Below are positions 31,902 through 40,320 of a stretch of DNA of 59,803 nt, piece by piece (position 1 is the first letter of the stretch; each line of letters opens with the position of its first letter). The position numbers and the translations under genes are program-made. The stretch comes from a virus, in the IMG/VR virus record IMGVR_UViG_3300033993_001438, positions 1-59,803 of that record, one strand, 5' to 3'. The notes beneath the pieces were generated by a model. That model was not told the origin of the DNA and did no database searches. It saw nothing but the letters and a program-made list of their open reading frames with translations.

Positions 31902-33310
31902 GGATTAGCCATCCACACGCTGCCTGCTGTTCGCCAGCCGGAAAACGCCTCGCGAACCGCCTTGCCCACGCCAGGGAAGACGCCGTAGTCATGTCCCGCG
32001 ATCAGGTGCTGTGCCATGGGCCGCCACATGGCGATGTCCTTCTTGACCGCCTCGTACGTATGCTCGGCGTCGATGTAGACGATGTCGAAATCCGTACCAG
32101 TGGCCAGGAAATGCACCGACGCCTCGGCGGAGCTTCCGCGGAACGGCTTGATGCTGCCGGCCTCGCGGTACCTGGCGGTGTTTCGGAGGAACGTCTGGTA
32201 CGCCGTCTCCGGATCCACTCCGGCTGTGCCGTCGTCATGCCGACTGCCCTGCCAGTGGTCTACGCAATACACCGTGGCCCCTAGGGATGCCATGAGAATT
32301 GCGGACCTGCCTGCCCATGATCCGATTTCTGCGATCACGGGATTCCGTTTGTGGGCGTCCTGGAAGTCTTTGATCATCCTCCGGATTGCGTCACAGTCCC
32401 GCTCCGGAAGCTCCATGCCAAGACCGTCAAAGGACGACTGCTTCTTGAGCGTGTCCAGCCACTCCGGTGCCTTGAGGTCGCAGAGCTTGACGCCGACTTC
32501 ATAGTTGCCGGACCAGCAGTCCTTGAGCTTGGCCGACACGCCAGCGGCATCGATGACCTGCGGCTTGCCGACACACTTGGGCTTCCAGTGACCAGCCCAC
32601 GCATCCCAGTTGCAGTACACCGGGTTGTAGCCCAGCTTCTGCGTGCCGACGAGCGACAGGTCGCGGGTCATGGTGACGTCTTCCGTGGACGCCTTCTCGG
32701 CACAGAAGTGGTCCTTCCACTCGTAGTAGAACCACGGCTTGTCGTCCGTCGTCTTGGGCTCCGTGAGCGAGAACGCCCGCATGTCATACATGATCAGCCC
32801 GGTGGGCAGTGCGGCGCACTCCTGGATGCCGGCCATCTTGACCGCCGTGTGCCGGTCATACATCTCAAGCTGGAAGTCCGGGCCAGGGTTGTGGCTCTGC
32901 ATGTTGTTCCAGCGGAACACGTACACGCACTCCACTGGCGGCGGCCCACAGTAGGGGGCGCCGATCACACATGGCCCCTTGGAGTAGTGGTCCACAAAGA
33001 AGTCGAAGCTGGTCTGGAAGAATGGCTTCGCGTCAGGTGCGCCAGCGTGAACGTCCGGGTGCATGTCGGAGTCCACCATCACCAGGCAGTCAACACCGTA
33101 CTCCCGGGCCATGACAACCGCCCTGTTGCGGGTCATGGTGATCGGCGTGTCCGCCAGGTTCCAAACGCGGATCTGGTCGATCCGTGAGTCCCTGGAGAGA
33201 TCAGCGACCAGCGGAACCATCCACTCCCGGATGTTGGGCACCTCAGACGAGATGCCGCCGTTGCCGCCGTAGGAGAAGGTCACAAAGCCGACGTTGAACT
33301 TCTGCTGCAT
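31898..33310 (-). CDS. Fused glycosyltransferase-2 and SAM methyltransferase (470 aa)
   Basis: ATG 33310 with AAGGTG. Residues 1-290 resemble a GT-A-fold glycosyltransferase: GFVTFSYGGNGG at the N-terminus, NRAVVMAREYG, and a metal-binding D-x-D, MVDSDMH (80-82). Residues 300-470 are a class I methyltransferase of the Methyltransf_24 type: motif I EIGSWAGRS (328-336), acidic D351 in YCVDHW, and FDIVYIDAEHTYEAVKKDIA. Two enzymes in one chain suggest coupled glycan transfer and methylation on a virion or surface sugar. A promoter with a palindrome lies just upstream. Confidence 0.75.
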   Translation of the reverse strand: MQQKFNVGFVTFSYGGNGGISSEVPNIREWMVPLVADLSRDSRIDQIRVWNLADTPITMTRNRAVVMAREYGVDCLVMVDSDMHPDVHAGAPDAKPFFQTSFDFFVDHYSKGPCVIGAPYCGPPPVECVYVFRWNNMQSHNPGPDFQLEMYDRHTAVKMAGIQECAALPTGLIMYDMRAFSLTEPKTTDDKPWFYYEWKDHFCAEKASTEDVTMTRDLSLVGTQKLGYNPVYCNWDAWAGHWKPKCVGKPQVIDAAGVSAKLKDCWSGNYEVGVKLCDLKAPEWLDTLKKQSSFDGLGMELPERDCDAIRRMIKDFQDAHKRNPVIAEIGSWAGRSAILMASLGATVYCVDHWQGSRHDDGTAGVDPETAYQTFLRNTARYREAGSIKPFRGSSAEASVHFLATGTDFDIVYIDAEHTYEAVKKDIAMWRPMAQHLIAGHDYGVFPGVGKAVREAFSGWRTAGSVWMANP

Positions 33311-33336
33311 GGAACACCTTGGGGGGAGGGTTCATT

Positions 33337-33365
33337 AGTGTACTTGCGTACATCTATAGCGTCAA
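33337..33365 (-). promoter_or_regulatory. Sigma70-type promoter overlapping an operator-like palindrome
   Basis: On the minus strand TTGACG (33365-33360) is separated by 17 bases from TACACT (33342-33337), upstream of the glycosyltransferase-methyltransferase gene. The palindrome TGTAC-ttgc-GTACA (33339-33352) covers most of the -10 region, a position typical of repression. The same palindrome occurs at 46851-46864 and 58465-58478. Confidence 0.6.
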
Positions 33366-33369
33366 CCGG

Positions 33370-35424
33370 CTAAAAAGCAGCCGTGGGGTTGAGCCTTCTG
33401 ACCATGTTTCGCTGCTGAGCGGTCAGCTGATCCCACTGCGTGCGATCATCATCAAGAGCAGATGCAAAATTCATAAGGTCGTTGTACTCGCGGTACTCCG
33501 GAGATTTGAAACCCCCTTCCCTGAACTTGCCAGCCTTCGCCCTCCGGAGAGCGGCTGTTCGCAGTTCCTCAAGCCGCTTTAGCTTTGCGTCAATGTCCGC
33601 CGACTGCGCCTGCTTGCGAGGGGCGTCTTCTTCCATTAACCGCTGAAGTCTCGCCGCATTTTCCGCGGCGCCTTCTGGGGTTGAGCCCCAGATTGTGTTG
33701 CCGGTGCGGCCCTTGCCGGTCCTGATTATCGGCTCCGTCCCGTTGCTTGCGTACACCTCAACAGGCTTACCGGACCAATCTAAGACTTGGTACTGACCGT
33801 TCGGCATCCTGCGAACCGTGTCGCCCACAAACAGGGACTTGTAGAACGGCAGAGAAGTCAGGTCGGTGACGGCGCTTGGATCAGCCGGCTGCTGGGGGGC
33901 AGGCGCGGCGGGCGGAGGAGGCGCTGGAGTGCCGTCCCCAAACCGCGATACGTCATAAGAAACTACGCCACTCACCGGGCTGGGTCGCCAGTTCCACTGC
34001 CCGTTACTGTAGGTAACGGCCTTGCCGGTTCCTGGGTCAACGCGGCTGGTGCCCTCGGCCGGCGGCTGATACGCCGCATTGCGATCCGCCTGATCCAACT
34101 CTCCCCGCAGCCGGGCCACCGGAGATTTTCCTGGCATCCATCCGGTCCCCGGGCGTGGGGCGATGCCGGTTCCGCCGTACTCCTCGCCGGTCTGCGGGTT
34201 GTGCCAGTCCTGAACTACCATGAGCTTGGGGCCGCCCGGGTTTGGGTCGTAGAAGTCTCCAGCAATTTCGCTTATAGATCGCGCGCGACGTTGCGGGGCC
34301 CCCTGAGACGGCGGAGCGACCGGGTTTGCTTGGCCGGGCCGGGAAGGAGGCATCATCCCCAGTTCCATCATTTTCTTTCTGGCGTTCTCCGCAGCAGGCC
34401 CGTCAGATTTCAGCGCCCAGTCGCGCACGCTAGGCGTGGACAGGTACTCCTTCCAGATGCCTTCCCCGCCGCCGGCGCTCCGGCCGGACCCGCCGCGGCG
34501 ATCTGGAGGCGCGCCGGACCCGGGCGCTGGCGCCGGGGCAAGTCCACCGTCAGGGCGCATGGGCCAGTTGCCACTGCCGACGCCCTTGGGGTTTGGCATC
34601 GGCCGAGGATACGGCGGCATGCCGGGGCCGTCTTGGTCCCTGTCGTCTACCCCGTCGCCGTCTGCATCACGCCAGTCCGCTGTCCTGTACCCGCCGCGGA
34701 GTTCTGGAGGCGTGCCGTACCCGGGCGCTGGTCCCTGCTGCCCGCCCATGCCGTACCCGTCGTTCATCGTTCCGCCGGGGTAGTAAGCCTCCGGTGGCGG
34801 GGCCATCAGGCCGGAGAAGGACGGCTGGGCAGGCGTGGCGAATGGGTTCTGCCACCCACCGGCAACCATTTCGTTCGCCTGGCCCAGGAGCGCGTTGAAG
34901 TCAAGCGGCTGGGGCGGGGGCGGAGCTGCGCCACCCATGTACATTCCGGAGTTGGCGAACATCGGCGCCCTCGCCTCGTTGATCCGTTGGATCAGGGCGT
35001 CGCGCTGAGCAAACGCTTGAGACGGGTCGGAGAACTGCTGGCCACCAACACCCACGGCAGACTGCGTGAACGGCACCTGCGGCTGCGCACCGACGGCAGG
35101 CGTCTCTCGCGGCGGCGCGGCCTTTTGCTGTCGCGGCATGGGGCCGGGACGCCCGTTGAAGTACGGCGTGCCGCCTGCGAACATGACATCCCCGCCAAAC
35201 TGCGGCGCGGAGCGCGGGGCACCCTGCTGCTGGTTGTAAGCCTGGAACGGCGTTCCCTGCGAAGGAGGCTGGATGGGCTGGGCACGGCCAGGCGAGTACG
35301 AAGACAGGTCCAGGCCCTTGGGCTGGTTGCCTTGCGGCTGCTGGTAGCCCTGCTCAAGCCCGCCAGCGTTTCCCCCAGCCTTCAGCGGGTTAACGCCCGG
35401 TCGCCCTGGCTGCTGCCGGATCAT
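33370..35424 (-). CDS. Pro/Gly/Gln-rich low-complexity protein (684 aa)
   Basis: ATG overlaps the upstream TGA (TGATG). Disordered composition with many PGRP and QQ runs; a 'DADGDGVDDRDQDGPG' stretch resembles Asp-rich calcium-binding repeats. The C-terminal 150 residues (VRRMPNGQYQVLDWSGKPVE, then a charged helix LKRLEELRTAALRRAKAGKF) are more ordered. In the head operon just after the capsid genes, so possibly an internal scaffold-like or virion-core protein. No enzyme motif. Confidence 0.6.
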   Translation of the reverse strand: MIRQQPGRPGVNPLKAGGNAGGLEQGYQQPQGNQPKGLDLSSYSPGRAQPIQPPSQGTPFQAYNQQQGAPRSAPQFGGDVMFAGGTPYFNGRPGPMPRQQKAAPPRETPAVGAQPQVPFTQSAVGVGGQQFSDPSQAFAQRDALIQRINEARAPMFANSGMYMGGAAPPPPQPLDFNALLGQANEMVAGGWQNPFATPAQPSFSGLMAPPPEAYYPGGTMNDGYGMGGQQGPAPGYGTPPELRGGYRTADWRDADGDGVDDRDQDGPGMPPYPRPMPNPKGVGSGNWPMRPDGGLAPAPAPGSGAPPDRRGGSGRSAGGGEGIWKEYLSTPSVRDWALKSDGPAAENARKKMMELGMMPPSRPGQANPVAPPSQGAPQRRARSISEIAGDFYDPNPGGPKLMVVQDWHNPQTGEEYGGTGIAPRPGTGWMPGKSPVARLRGELDQADRNAAYQPPAEGTSRVDPGTGKAVTYSNGQWNWRPSPVSGVVSYDVSRFGDGTPAPPPPAAPAPQQPADPSAVTDLTSLPFYKSLFVGDTVRRMPNGQYQVLDWSGKPVEVYASNGTEPIIRTGKGRTGNTIWGSTPEGAAENAARLQRLMEEDAPRKQAQSADIDAKLKRLEELRTAALRRAKAGKFREGGFKSPEYREYNDLMNFASALDDDRTQWDQLTAQQRNMVRRLNPTAAF

Positions 35425-35570
35425 CAGCGGTCCTCCTGCTGCTCAGTCACCATGGGGGATCCCTCTGTCATCACCATCCGCAGACGCTCCATGTCCATGC
35501 CGGGGACGTCCCGGCGAGCCTCAGCGATGAGCTGCCGGATGAACTCCAGGTTGGGGATGGCGGATTCCAT
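35424..35570 (-). CDS. Small helical protein between terminator and Pro-rich gene (48 aa)
   Basis: From ATG 35570: MESAIPNLEFIRQLIAEARR then DVPGMDMERLRMVMTEGSPM and VTEQQEDR. An amphipathic helix, a Met-rich middle, an acidic end. Its stop overlaps the next ATG (TGATG), supporting translation. The ribosome site is weak, and it begins just after a terminator. No family recognised. Confidence 0.5.
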   Translation of the reverse strand: MESAIPNLEFIRQLIAEARRDVPGMDMERLRMVMTEGSPMVTEQQEDR

Positions 35571-35587
35571 TGCGTAGTCCAGAAACA

Positions 35588-35624
35588 GGAAAAGCCTCTG
35601 ACCCAGTTGCCCAGGTCAGAGGCT
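35588..35624 (-). terminator. Rho-independent-type terminator after the capsid-associated gene
   Basis: Perfect 11-bp stem (35593-35603 with 35614-35624), 10-base loop; on the minus strand it is followed by TTTCCTGTTTC. Located between the stop of the capsid-associated protein gene (35653) and the next gene. It probably attenuates readthrough so that capsid proteins are made in excess. Confidence 0.75.
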
Positions 35625-35652
35625 CCCCCCTTAGCCCCCAAAAGGGCAAGTA

Positions 35653-36207
35653 TCAACTGCGGACGAGATTGACGATGGCGAGGACGTTCTGGGCGGTCGT
35701 ACCCGCCGAGATCGCCCGGCCGATGTAGCCGTTCTGCAGGAAGGTCGCGGCAGCCGTCTGGGCCTGGCCCGCCGTGGTGGAGTGCGTGCTGGCCGCAGCA
35801 GTGAGGGCCACCAGAGCGCTGTCAGCCGCAGCCGTAAGGCCGGGGCCCAGCTTGACCTCCGTCGGACCCTGCACCGTCAGCCAGAACACATCGTTGTTCG
35901 CCACGCCAGAGGCCGGCAGCCACTCGTCCACCACGCCGGCCGAGGCCGCGTCGGTCGCAGCGGTGTAGCCGTTGACCTCAGTGAAGCTGCCAGACTTCCA
36001 CGTGACCACTCGCTTGGGCAGCAGCCGGACGCCGGAGGTGTTCCGGACCGCGACGCACAGCTTGCGGCGATTAGACCGCACGGCGCCAGTCACGGGATTG
36101 ACGTCCGGGAACTCCTTGAGAGCGCCCACCCAGCTGCCGCCGTCGGCAAGCGTTTCGACGCCGAGAGTCTGGCCAAGACCGAACGGAGGATCATTCAGCA
36201 GAGACAT
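35653..36207 (-). CDS. Capsid-associated / decoration-like protein (184 aa)
   Basis: ATG 36207 with AAGGAG. Sequence MSLLNDPPFGLGQTLGVETL, then RKLCVAVRNTSGVRLLPKRV, Ala/Thr-rich beta strands (LVALTAAASTHSTTAGQAQT). The size, location just after the major capsid gene and terminator placement fit a head decoration or stabilising protein (DUF2190-like). No direct family match made. Confidence 0.6.
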   Translation of the reverse strand: MSLLNDPPFGLGQTLGVETLADGGSWVGALKEFPDVNPVTGAVRSNRRKLCVAVRNTSGVRLLPKRVVTWKSGSFTEVNGYTAATDAASAGVVDEWLPASGVANNDVFWLTVQGPTEVKLGPGLTAAADSALVALTAAASTHSTTAGQAQTAAATFLQNGYIGRAISAGTTAQNVLAIVNLVRS

Positions 36208-36223
36208 TCTTCACTCCTTGGGA

Positions 36224-37333
36224 TCAGGCGTAGTTCTTCCACTTGATAAACGACCGCGGGCTCTTGAACTTGAGGTTGCCCAGCGTGCTTACCACGTACC
36301 TATAGCTGTTGGAAATTTCGTCGTAGAAAGGTCCCTCACTGTTGAACATCTGGCCTTCCATGTTCAACAGTTCGACGTTCCCAATCGCCAGACCGTACGC
36401 CGTGTTGGCCGGCACGCCGTACTCGGTGCCGATCTCCACGCCGTCGAACTCCACCGTGGTGAAGCCCAGCGACTTCAGGCCGTTCTCCTTGCTGACGATG
36501 AACCGCTGCTTGTCCTCGTACGCGTTGAGGAAGTCCGTGTACAGCTTCCGGTCCATGACGATCAGGTCGATGGCGTCTTCCTTGGTGTCGTTCCGCTTGG
36601 CCGTGTGGAGGCCCTCGCGGAGCGCCTTGATGCAGTTGGCCGCCCAGGTGGTGCTGCCGAAGAAGTTGCTGGTGTAGTTCACCAGGATCGGAGAGTAGAA
36701 GTCATACTCGCTCTCGGCTCGGCCGTAGGGCCAGACGCCTTCAAGCTGCGAGCCGCCGTAATAGCCCAGCTCCGTCGAAAGCCCAGCGTAGGTGTCGTTG
36801 GGGTACGCAAACGGATCATCGGCGCTGGCGGAACCACGGTCACCGCCGTTGGTCTTGTGGACCGTGTTGGTGGCGCCCATGAACGACTCAAGGCCGTGAT
36901 ATCGCAGCTCGTTGCCAGCGGAACTGCCGTCGATCCAGACCTCCTGCGCGAGGTACTGTTCGATGCTCGTCTGGAGACGCGAGGCCATCTTGCCGGCGAC
37001 GTTGATAAGCGCGCTGGTACCGCGGTTCTCCAGAAGCTCCTTGCGGTACAGGACGTCCGTCGCCTGATAGCCCCGGTACTCAAGGCTGGCGTTCTTCCAG
37101 AGGTTCTGGCGGCTGAAGGAACGCGGAGTCTCCCCGTTGTTCCCGGTCGGCTTATGCAGCCGGTACGACACCTCCCACTCAACGCCGCGCCCAGCCATGT
37201 TCATGCGAACATTGCCGCGCTGTTCGATGGCCGCGAGGACCATGTAACGCCGGAGGCTTGCCACCTCCTCCTCGCGGAGGTAGTTGACAATGGTCGTTGC
37301 AATAGAACGCGCGAAGTCAGTCGTACTGGGCAT
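36224..37333 (-). CDS. Major capsid protein (369 aa)
   Basis: Preceded by the scaffold gene and followed by a small capsid-associated gene. Sequence begins MPSTTDFARSIATTIVNYLR; helical N-arm, then NMAGRGVEWEVSYRLHKPTG, a core with LIVMDRKLYTDFLNAYEDKQ and a C-terminal GPFYDEISNSYRYVVSTLG. Length and gene order match HK97-fold phage capsids. Identification rests mainly on context and composition, though it is the best capsid candidate in the genome. Confidence 0.8.
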   Translation of the reverse strand: MPSTTDFARSIATTIVNYLREEEVASLRRYMVLAAIEQRGNVRMNMAGRGVEWEVSYRLHKPTGNNGETPRSFSRQNLWKNASLEYRGYQATDVLYRKELLENRGTSALINVAGKMASRLQTSIEQYLAQEVWIDGSSAGNELRYHGLESFMGATNTVHKTNGGDRGSASADDPFAYPNDTYAGLSTELGYYGGSQLEGVWPYGRAESEYDFYSPILVNYTSNFFGSTTWAANCIKALREGLHTAKRNDTKEDAIDLIVMDRKLYTDFLNAYEDKQRFIVSKENGLKSLGFTTVEFDGVEIGTEYGVPANTAYGLAIGNVELLNMEGQMFNSEGPFYDEISNSYRYVVSTLGNLKFKSPRSFIKWKNYA

Positions 37334-37336
37334 GGT

Positions 37337-38335
37337 TTAGATCACTCCGTCCTTAACGAGTTGGCCCCGTAGTTGGTCCTCAAACGAACGCTTAGGCTTG
37401 GGAGCCCTGGGCTCCGTCGCCCCACCGCTCCTGCTGGGCGCACGCGTGGCACGCTCCCGCAAAAACTGCATGTTCGACTGCTCAACAGGCGACGGGGCGG
37501 GGGCCGGCGGCTCCATCGGAGCCTGCATCGGCGGCGGCGCCATCATCTGCTGATACCGCATGTTCAGCAGGTCGCGCTCCAGCATGCTGGTGGCGAATAC
37601 CCACCGGGCCTGCGGATCAGCGATACCTGACCGAGCTGCTTGATCGATGTAGTGCTGGATGGCGAGCCCCTCGTTGGAGACGCTGCCGTCCTGGTTGTAC
37701 AGCCAGTCGGAGTTCTGCTGCTCCAGCGACTGTACGTAGTTTTGTGTGGTGTACTGGCCCAGCTGCTGCTGGACGATTTCCTGGGCCTTCTGTTGGACCA
37801 GGTCCTCAACGAAAGGCTTGAGGGTGCCTTCCGGATCCGTGACGAACTTCTTGGCGAACTGCGCCGTGTAGGCCTGGTAGGACTTGATCGCGGCCTGCGC
37901 GTCCAGCGGAGCATCCTGGGCGATGATCTCGCGGCCAGACTCAGGGTCGCGAACGATGAACTGCTTCCACTCGTCGCGGACCTGCGGCGGATCCCACCAC
38001 TTGGGCTTCTGCGGCTGCGGCGGAGCGGCGGCCTGCTGCTGAGCGGCCTGCCACTTGCGGAACTGGTCGGCGTTGCGAGCGTACTCCGACGCGTACTCCT
38101 GGTACTGCCGGAGCTGCTGCTGGGCCTGACCGAAACCGTGGTAGGTCTGGTACAGGTTGCGAGCGATGGAGACGTCGTCCTGCCCGCGGAACTCAGGCAG
38201 CGACTTAAACGCGTCATACACGCTGCCCTGCGGCTGCGGAGACGCTTGCGTATCAGGCGAGTTGTCAACGATCTGCGGGGACGAATCAGACTCAGGGGCT
38301 TCCGCTACCTGGGACTGGATGTCTTCGTCGCTCAT
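37337..38335 (-). CDS. Scaffolding protein (332 aa)
   Basis: ATG 38335 behind AGAGAGGAAAG. Very high Gln/Ala/Glu content with long amphipathic helices (QAQQQLRQYQEYASEYARNA; QKAQEIVQQQLGQYTTQNYV), an acidic N-terminus and a short basic C-terminal end (RAPKPKRSFEDQLRGQLVKD), all typical for a phage scaffold that binds the capsid through its C-terminus. Immediately upstream of the major capsid gene. Confidence 0.8.
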   Translation of the reverse strand: MSDEDIQSQVAEAPESDSSPQIVDNSPDTQASPQPQGSVYDAFKSLPEFRGQDDVSIARNLYQTYHGFGQAQQQLRQYQEYASEYARNADQFRKWQAAQQQAAAPPQPQKPKWWDPPQVRDEWKQFIVRDPESGREIIAQDAPLDAQAAIKSYQAYTAQFAKKFVTDPEGTLKPFVEDLVQQKAQEIVQQQLGQYTTQNYVQSLEQQNSDWLYNQDGSVSNEGLAIQHYIDQAARSGIADPQARWVFATSMLERDLLNMRYQQMMAPPPMQAPMEPPAPAPSPVEQSNMQFLRERATRAPSRSGGATEPRAPKPKRSFEDQLRGQLVKDGVI

Positions 38336-38442
38336 TACTTTCCTCTCTGACGGCAAAGGGGGTGCCTGAGGAAAGAGTGCCCCGGTGCGTCAATCCGCAA
38401 ACGGATTTTTCAGCGTTCTGGATTCGCGAACCTGGAACGGCG

Positions 38443-39216
38443 CTACGGGAGACGCAGCTGCGTGCGGACACTCGGCGTTGCGCGGAGCCTCCGGATCACA
38501 TCCCCACTGGAGTCGATGAGATACGCAGGCTTTCCCCCGCCGTAGCGAAGCGTTTGTGCCGCCCGCATGCCGCGGCCGATTGGCAGGCCGACGTACGTCA
38601 GCGGGTCTGTGCCGATGTCCAGGGCCATCACATTGCCGTCGCTGATCCCTAGGCGACTAGCAGACTCCCGCCAGTCCCGCGGTCCGCCAGGCCTGCCTTC
38701 GCCCATTGGCGGATACACAACGCCACCAAGGCCGCTTGCGAGAGATTGCAGTGCGCGGCCGGTGGCTCCAACTGCCTGGCGAGTCTCGTCCTGGCGTGGC
38801 CTGTCGGTGTATGGGTCAACCATCCGCCACTCGCCAGTATCAGGGTCCAGCATCTCGCGGGCGTTGTAGTCCTGGGCCGCAAGGATTGCTGCATCCCTGG
38901 CTCGCCCCGGGGCCCCAAACACGTAGGAGATCGCATCCAGCGGGAGGCTTGCGGCAACGCCCAGGTGCTGCGTGTACCGCGATGGTGAGTGCGTTGGCGT
39001 CGGCTCAAGGGAGCCGTAGTCCTGGGCCGCCCGGTACAGCACCTCCCGCTCGTCCACTGGAGGCCACGGAGATGGGGAGTTCTGCTGTAGGTGGCGGTAA
39101 ACGCCTCGGTCGCGTTCGATAACGCCCCTGGCAGTTTCCCACGCGTCTGCCTGGGCGCGACGCACACCAGCAATCTGCTCGTCTGTCAGCGGCGTCGGCT
39201 CAAAGTATCCGGCCAT
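38443..39216 (-). CDS. Internal-virion-like protein (257 aa)
   Basis: Begins MAGYFEPTPLTDEQIAGVRR. Contains LPLDAISYVFGAPGRARDAA and ALDIGTDPLTYVGLPIGRGM. The 'DPLTY' segment in a Gly-rich hydrophobic setting also occurs at residues 130-145 of the 1206-residue protein (LLDPLTYASFGLSALLG), suggesting a shared membrane-active or virion-core element. Located upstream of the scaffold, beyond a 107-bp gap in which I see a -35-like TTGACG (38388-38393) but no convincing -10. Confidence 0.5.
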   Translation of the reverse strand: MAGYFEPTPLTDEQIAGVRRAQADAWETARGVIERDRGVYRHLQQNSPSPWPPVDEREVLYRAAQDYGSLEPTPTHSPSRYTQHLGVAASLPLDAISYVFGAPGRARDAAILAAQDYNAREMLDPDTGEWRMVDPYTDRPRQDETRQAVGATGRALQSLASGLGGVVYPPMGEGRPGGPRDWRESASRLGISDGNVMALDIGTDPLTYVGLPIGRGMRAAQTLRYGGGKPAYLIDSSGDVIRRLRATPSVRTQLRLP

Positions 39217-39218
39217 CG

Positions 39219-39560
39219 TCAGTACATCAGGGCACGGATGGCCGCGCCGTAGACGTCCGACTGGCTCTTCATCCGCATCAGCTCCTTCTCATGCTCCAGG
39301 CGGCGGGCTTCCCGGGCCTGGCTAGCACGGGACCGCATCTCGCCGTCGATGGCGCTGTTGACCTGGCCCGCGGCGGCGCCGAGCTGGCCGAAGTGCTGCC
39401 GAGCGCCCATCTGGGCCGTCACCGCTGGGTGGACGCCGCCCATGGAGTCGATGGCGTCTCCTCGCTCGCGGAGCCTGCGGTAGTAATCCTGGGCACGCTG
39501 CTGCCCCACAGCAGCCTGCTCGCGACGGATCTGAGCCAAAACGCCTTCGTCTTCGTCCAT
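39219..39560 (-). CDS. Charged helical protein (113 aa)
   Basis: ATG 39560 behind GGAGG. Begins MDEDEGVLAQIRREQAAVGQ, Arg/Gln/Glu-rich helices, a short Met/His loop (GGVHPAVTAQMGARQHFGQL), then a helix EARRLEHEKELMRMKSQSDV. Looks like an oligomeric helical protein. It lies two bases before the next gene. Function unknown; head assembly accessory is possible. Confidence 0.6.
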   Translation of the reverse strand: MDEDEGVLAQIRREQAAVGQQRAQDYYRRLRERGDAIDSMGGVHPAVTAQMGARQHFGQLGAAAGQVNSAIDGEMRSRASQAREARRLEHEKELMRMKSQSDVYGAAIRALMY

Positions 39561-39572
39561 GGTGGTCCTCCG

Positions 39573-39959
39573 TTACCTATTGCCCTCTTTCCTCGCACGG
39601 CGAATCGCAAGCCGGACGAGCTGCTCTGCTGCCATGGGCACAAACGGCAGCAGGATCTTCTGCCGGGTATGCTCCTCCTGGAGCCAGCCGACGATTGTCT
39701 TGGCGTTCTGCTCGCACCAGTCGCAGCCCATGCGATCCATGTGGCTGGCTCGTCGCTCGCACCTGCAGCCCTTGCTGGGCTTCATGCCAAACCACGCCAG
39801 CATCTTCTTGAGCTGGGATCCGGCACCGCCGCGTGACAGCGCCGTCGCCCGGGGGATGAGCTGCAGGTCCTCGCGGGTGACCGGCACCCGGCCGCTTTCG
39901 ATGTGGTCGTACTTGCCGGGGAACCGCTTATGCAGGATGCGGACGTCCACGTAAATCAT
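39573..39959 (-). CDS. Cys-cluster protein with zinc-binding potential (128 aa)
   Basis: ATG 39959 overlaps the upstream TGA (ATGA). Residues 65-82, CRCERRASHMDRMGCDWCEQ, carry C65, C67, H73, C79, C82, a compact zinc-binding pattern, followed by a helix (KTIVGWLQEEHTRQKILLPF). The N-terminal half is strand-rich (MIYVDVRILHKRF). I recall similar 'GCxC...GCDWC' proteins from phages and planctomycetes, but I cannot assign a named family. Probably DNA- or protein-binding. Confidence 0.6.
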   Translation of the reverse strand: MIYVDVRILHKRFPGKYDHIESGRVPVTREDLQLIPRATALSRGGAGSQLKKMLAWFGMKPSKGCRCERRASHMDRMGCDWCEQNAKTIVGWLQEEHTRQKILLPFVPMAAEQLVRLAIRRARKEGNR

Positions 39960-40258
39960 GGGCACTCCAGCTCCAAGCCCGTGTAGTTGGTGAAGTACGG
40001 CAGGGAGTCAAAGAACGGGAAGCAACGATTGTCGCAGCACCTTCCGGGTGCAGAGTCAACCACCGGAGCCCCGCAGATGTCGTTTCCAGGCGTGGACGCT
40101 ATTGACGAGGCGTACTCAAATGCGTCGTCCTCGTTGTCAAAGTACACATACAGGAAGTCGGCAGGGCACGTTGGATCGTCAATGTTGATGCTGCCTACGA
40201 TGTAGTAGTAGCAGTCCTCATCCACCTCGCATTCGCCCACACAGCATCTGCATACCAT
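39956..40258 (-). CDS. Cysteine-rich small protein (100 aa)
   Basis: ATG 40258 behind GAGGTG. Eleven cysteines, clustered MVCRCCVGECEVDEDC at the start and CGAP...GRCCDNRCF later, with an aromatic acidic middle (YVYFDNEDDAFEYASSI). No known fold assigned; could be disulfide-bonded or metal-binding. Cysteine clustering and coupling to the next Cys-cluster gene make the pair notable. Confidence 0.6.
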   Translation of the reverse strand: MVCRCCVGECEVDEDCYYYIVGSINIDDPTCPADFLYVYFDNEDDAFEYASSIASTPGNDICGAPVVDSAPGRCCDNRCFPFFDSLPYFTNYTGLELECP

Positions 40259-40275
40259 CGCGGCACCTCGGTCTG

Positions 40276-40320
40276 TCAGCAGTTCCAGGCTCGCCTGGCC
40301 TTGAGCGCCATGCGGCTCAT
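40276..40320 (-). CDS. Possible 14-residue ORF
   Basis: ATG 40320 overlaps the stop of the upstream gene (ATGA) and reads MSRMALKARRAWNC then stop. The ending resembles the C-terminus of the neighbour at 40637-40909 (INKSLRAWRC). Too short to trust without data. Confidence 0.2.
   Translation of the reverse strand: MSRMALKARRAWNC

Noticed and set aside
33787-35577. 596-residue plus-strand ORF
   Set aside because: Antisense to the Pro-rich gene; the arginine-rich content is typical of a shadow frame.
38336-38442. Promoter before the scaffold gene
   Set aside because: TTGACG at 38393-38388 on the minus strand has no recognisable -10 at a usable distance; a promoter may still exist using the phage's own sigma-like protein.
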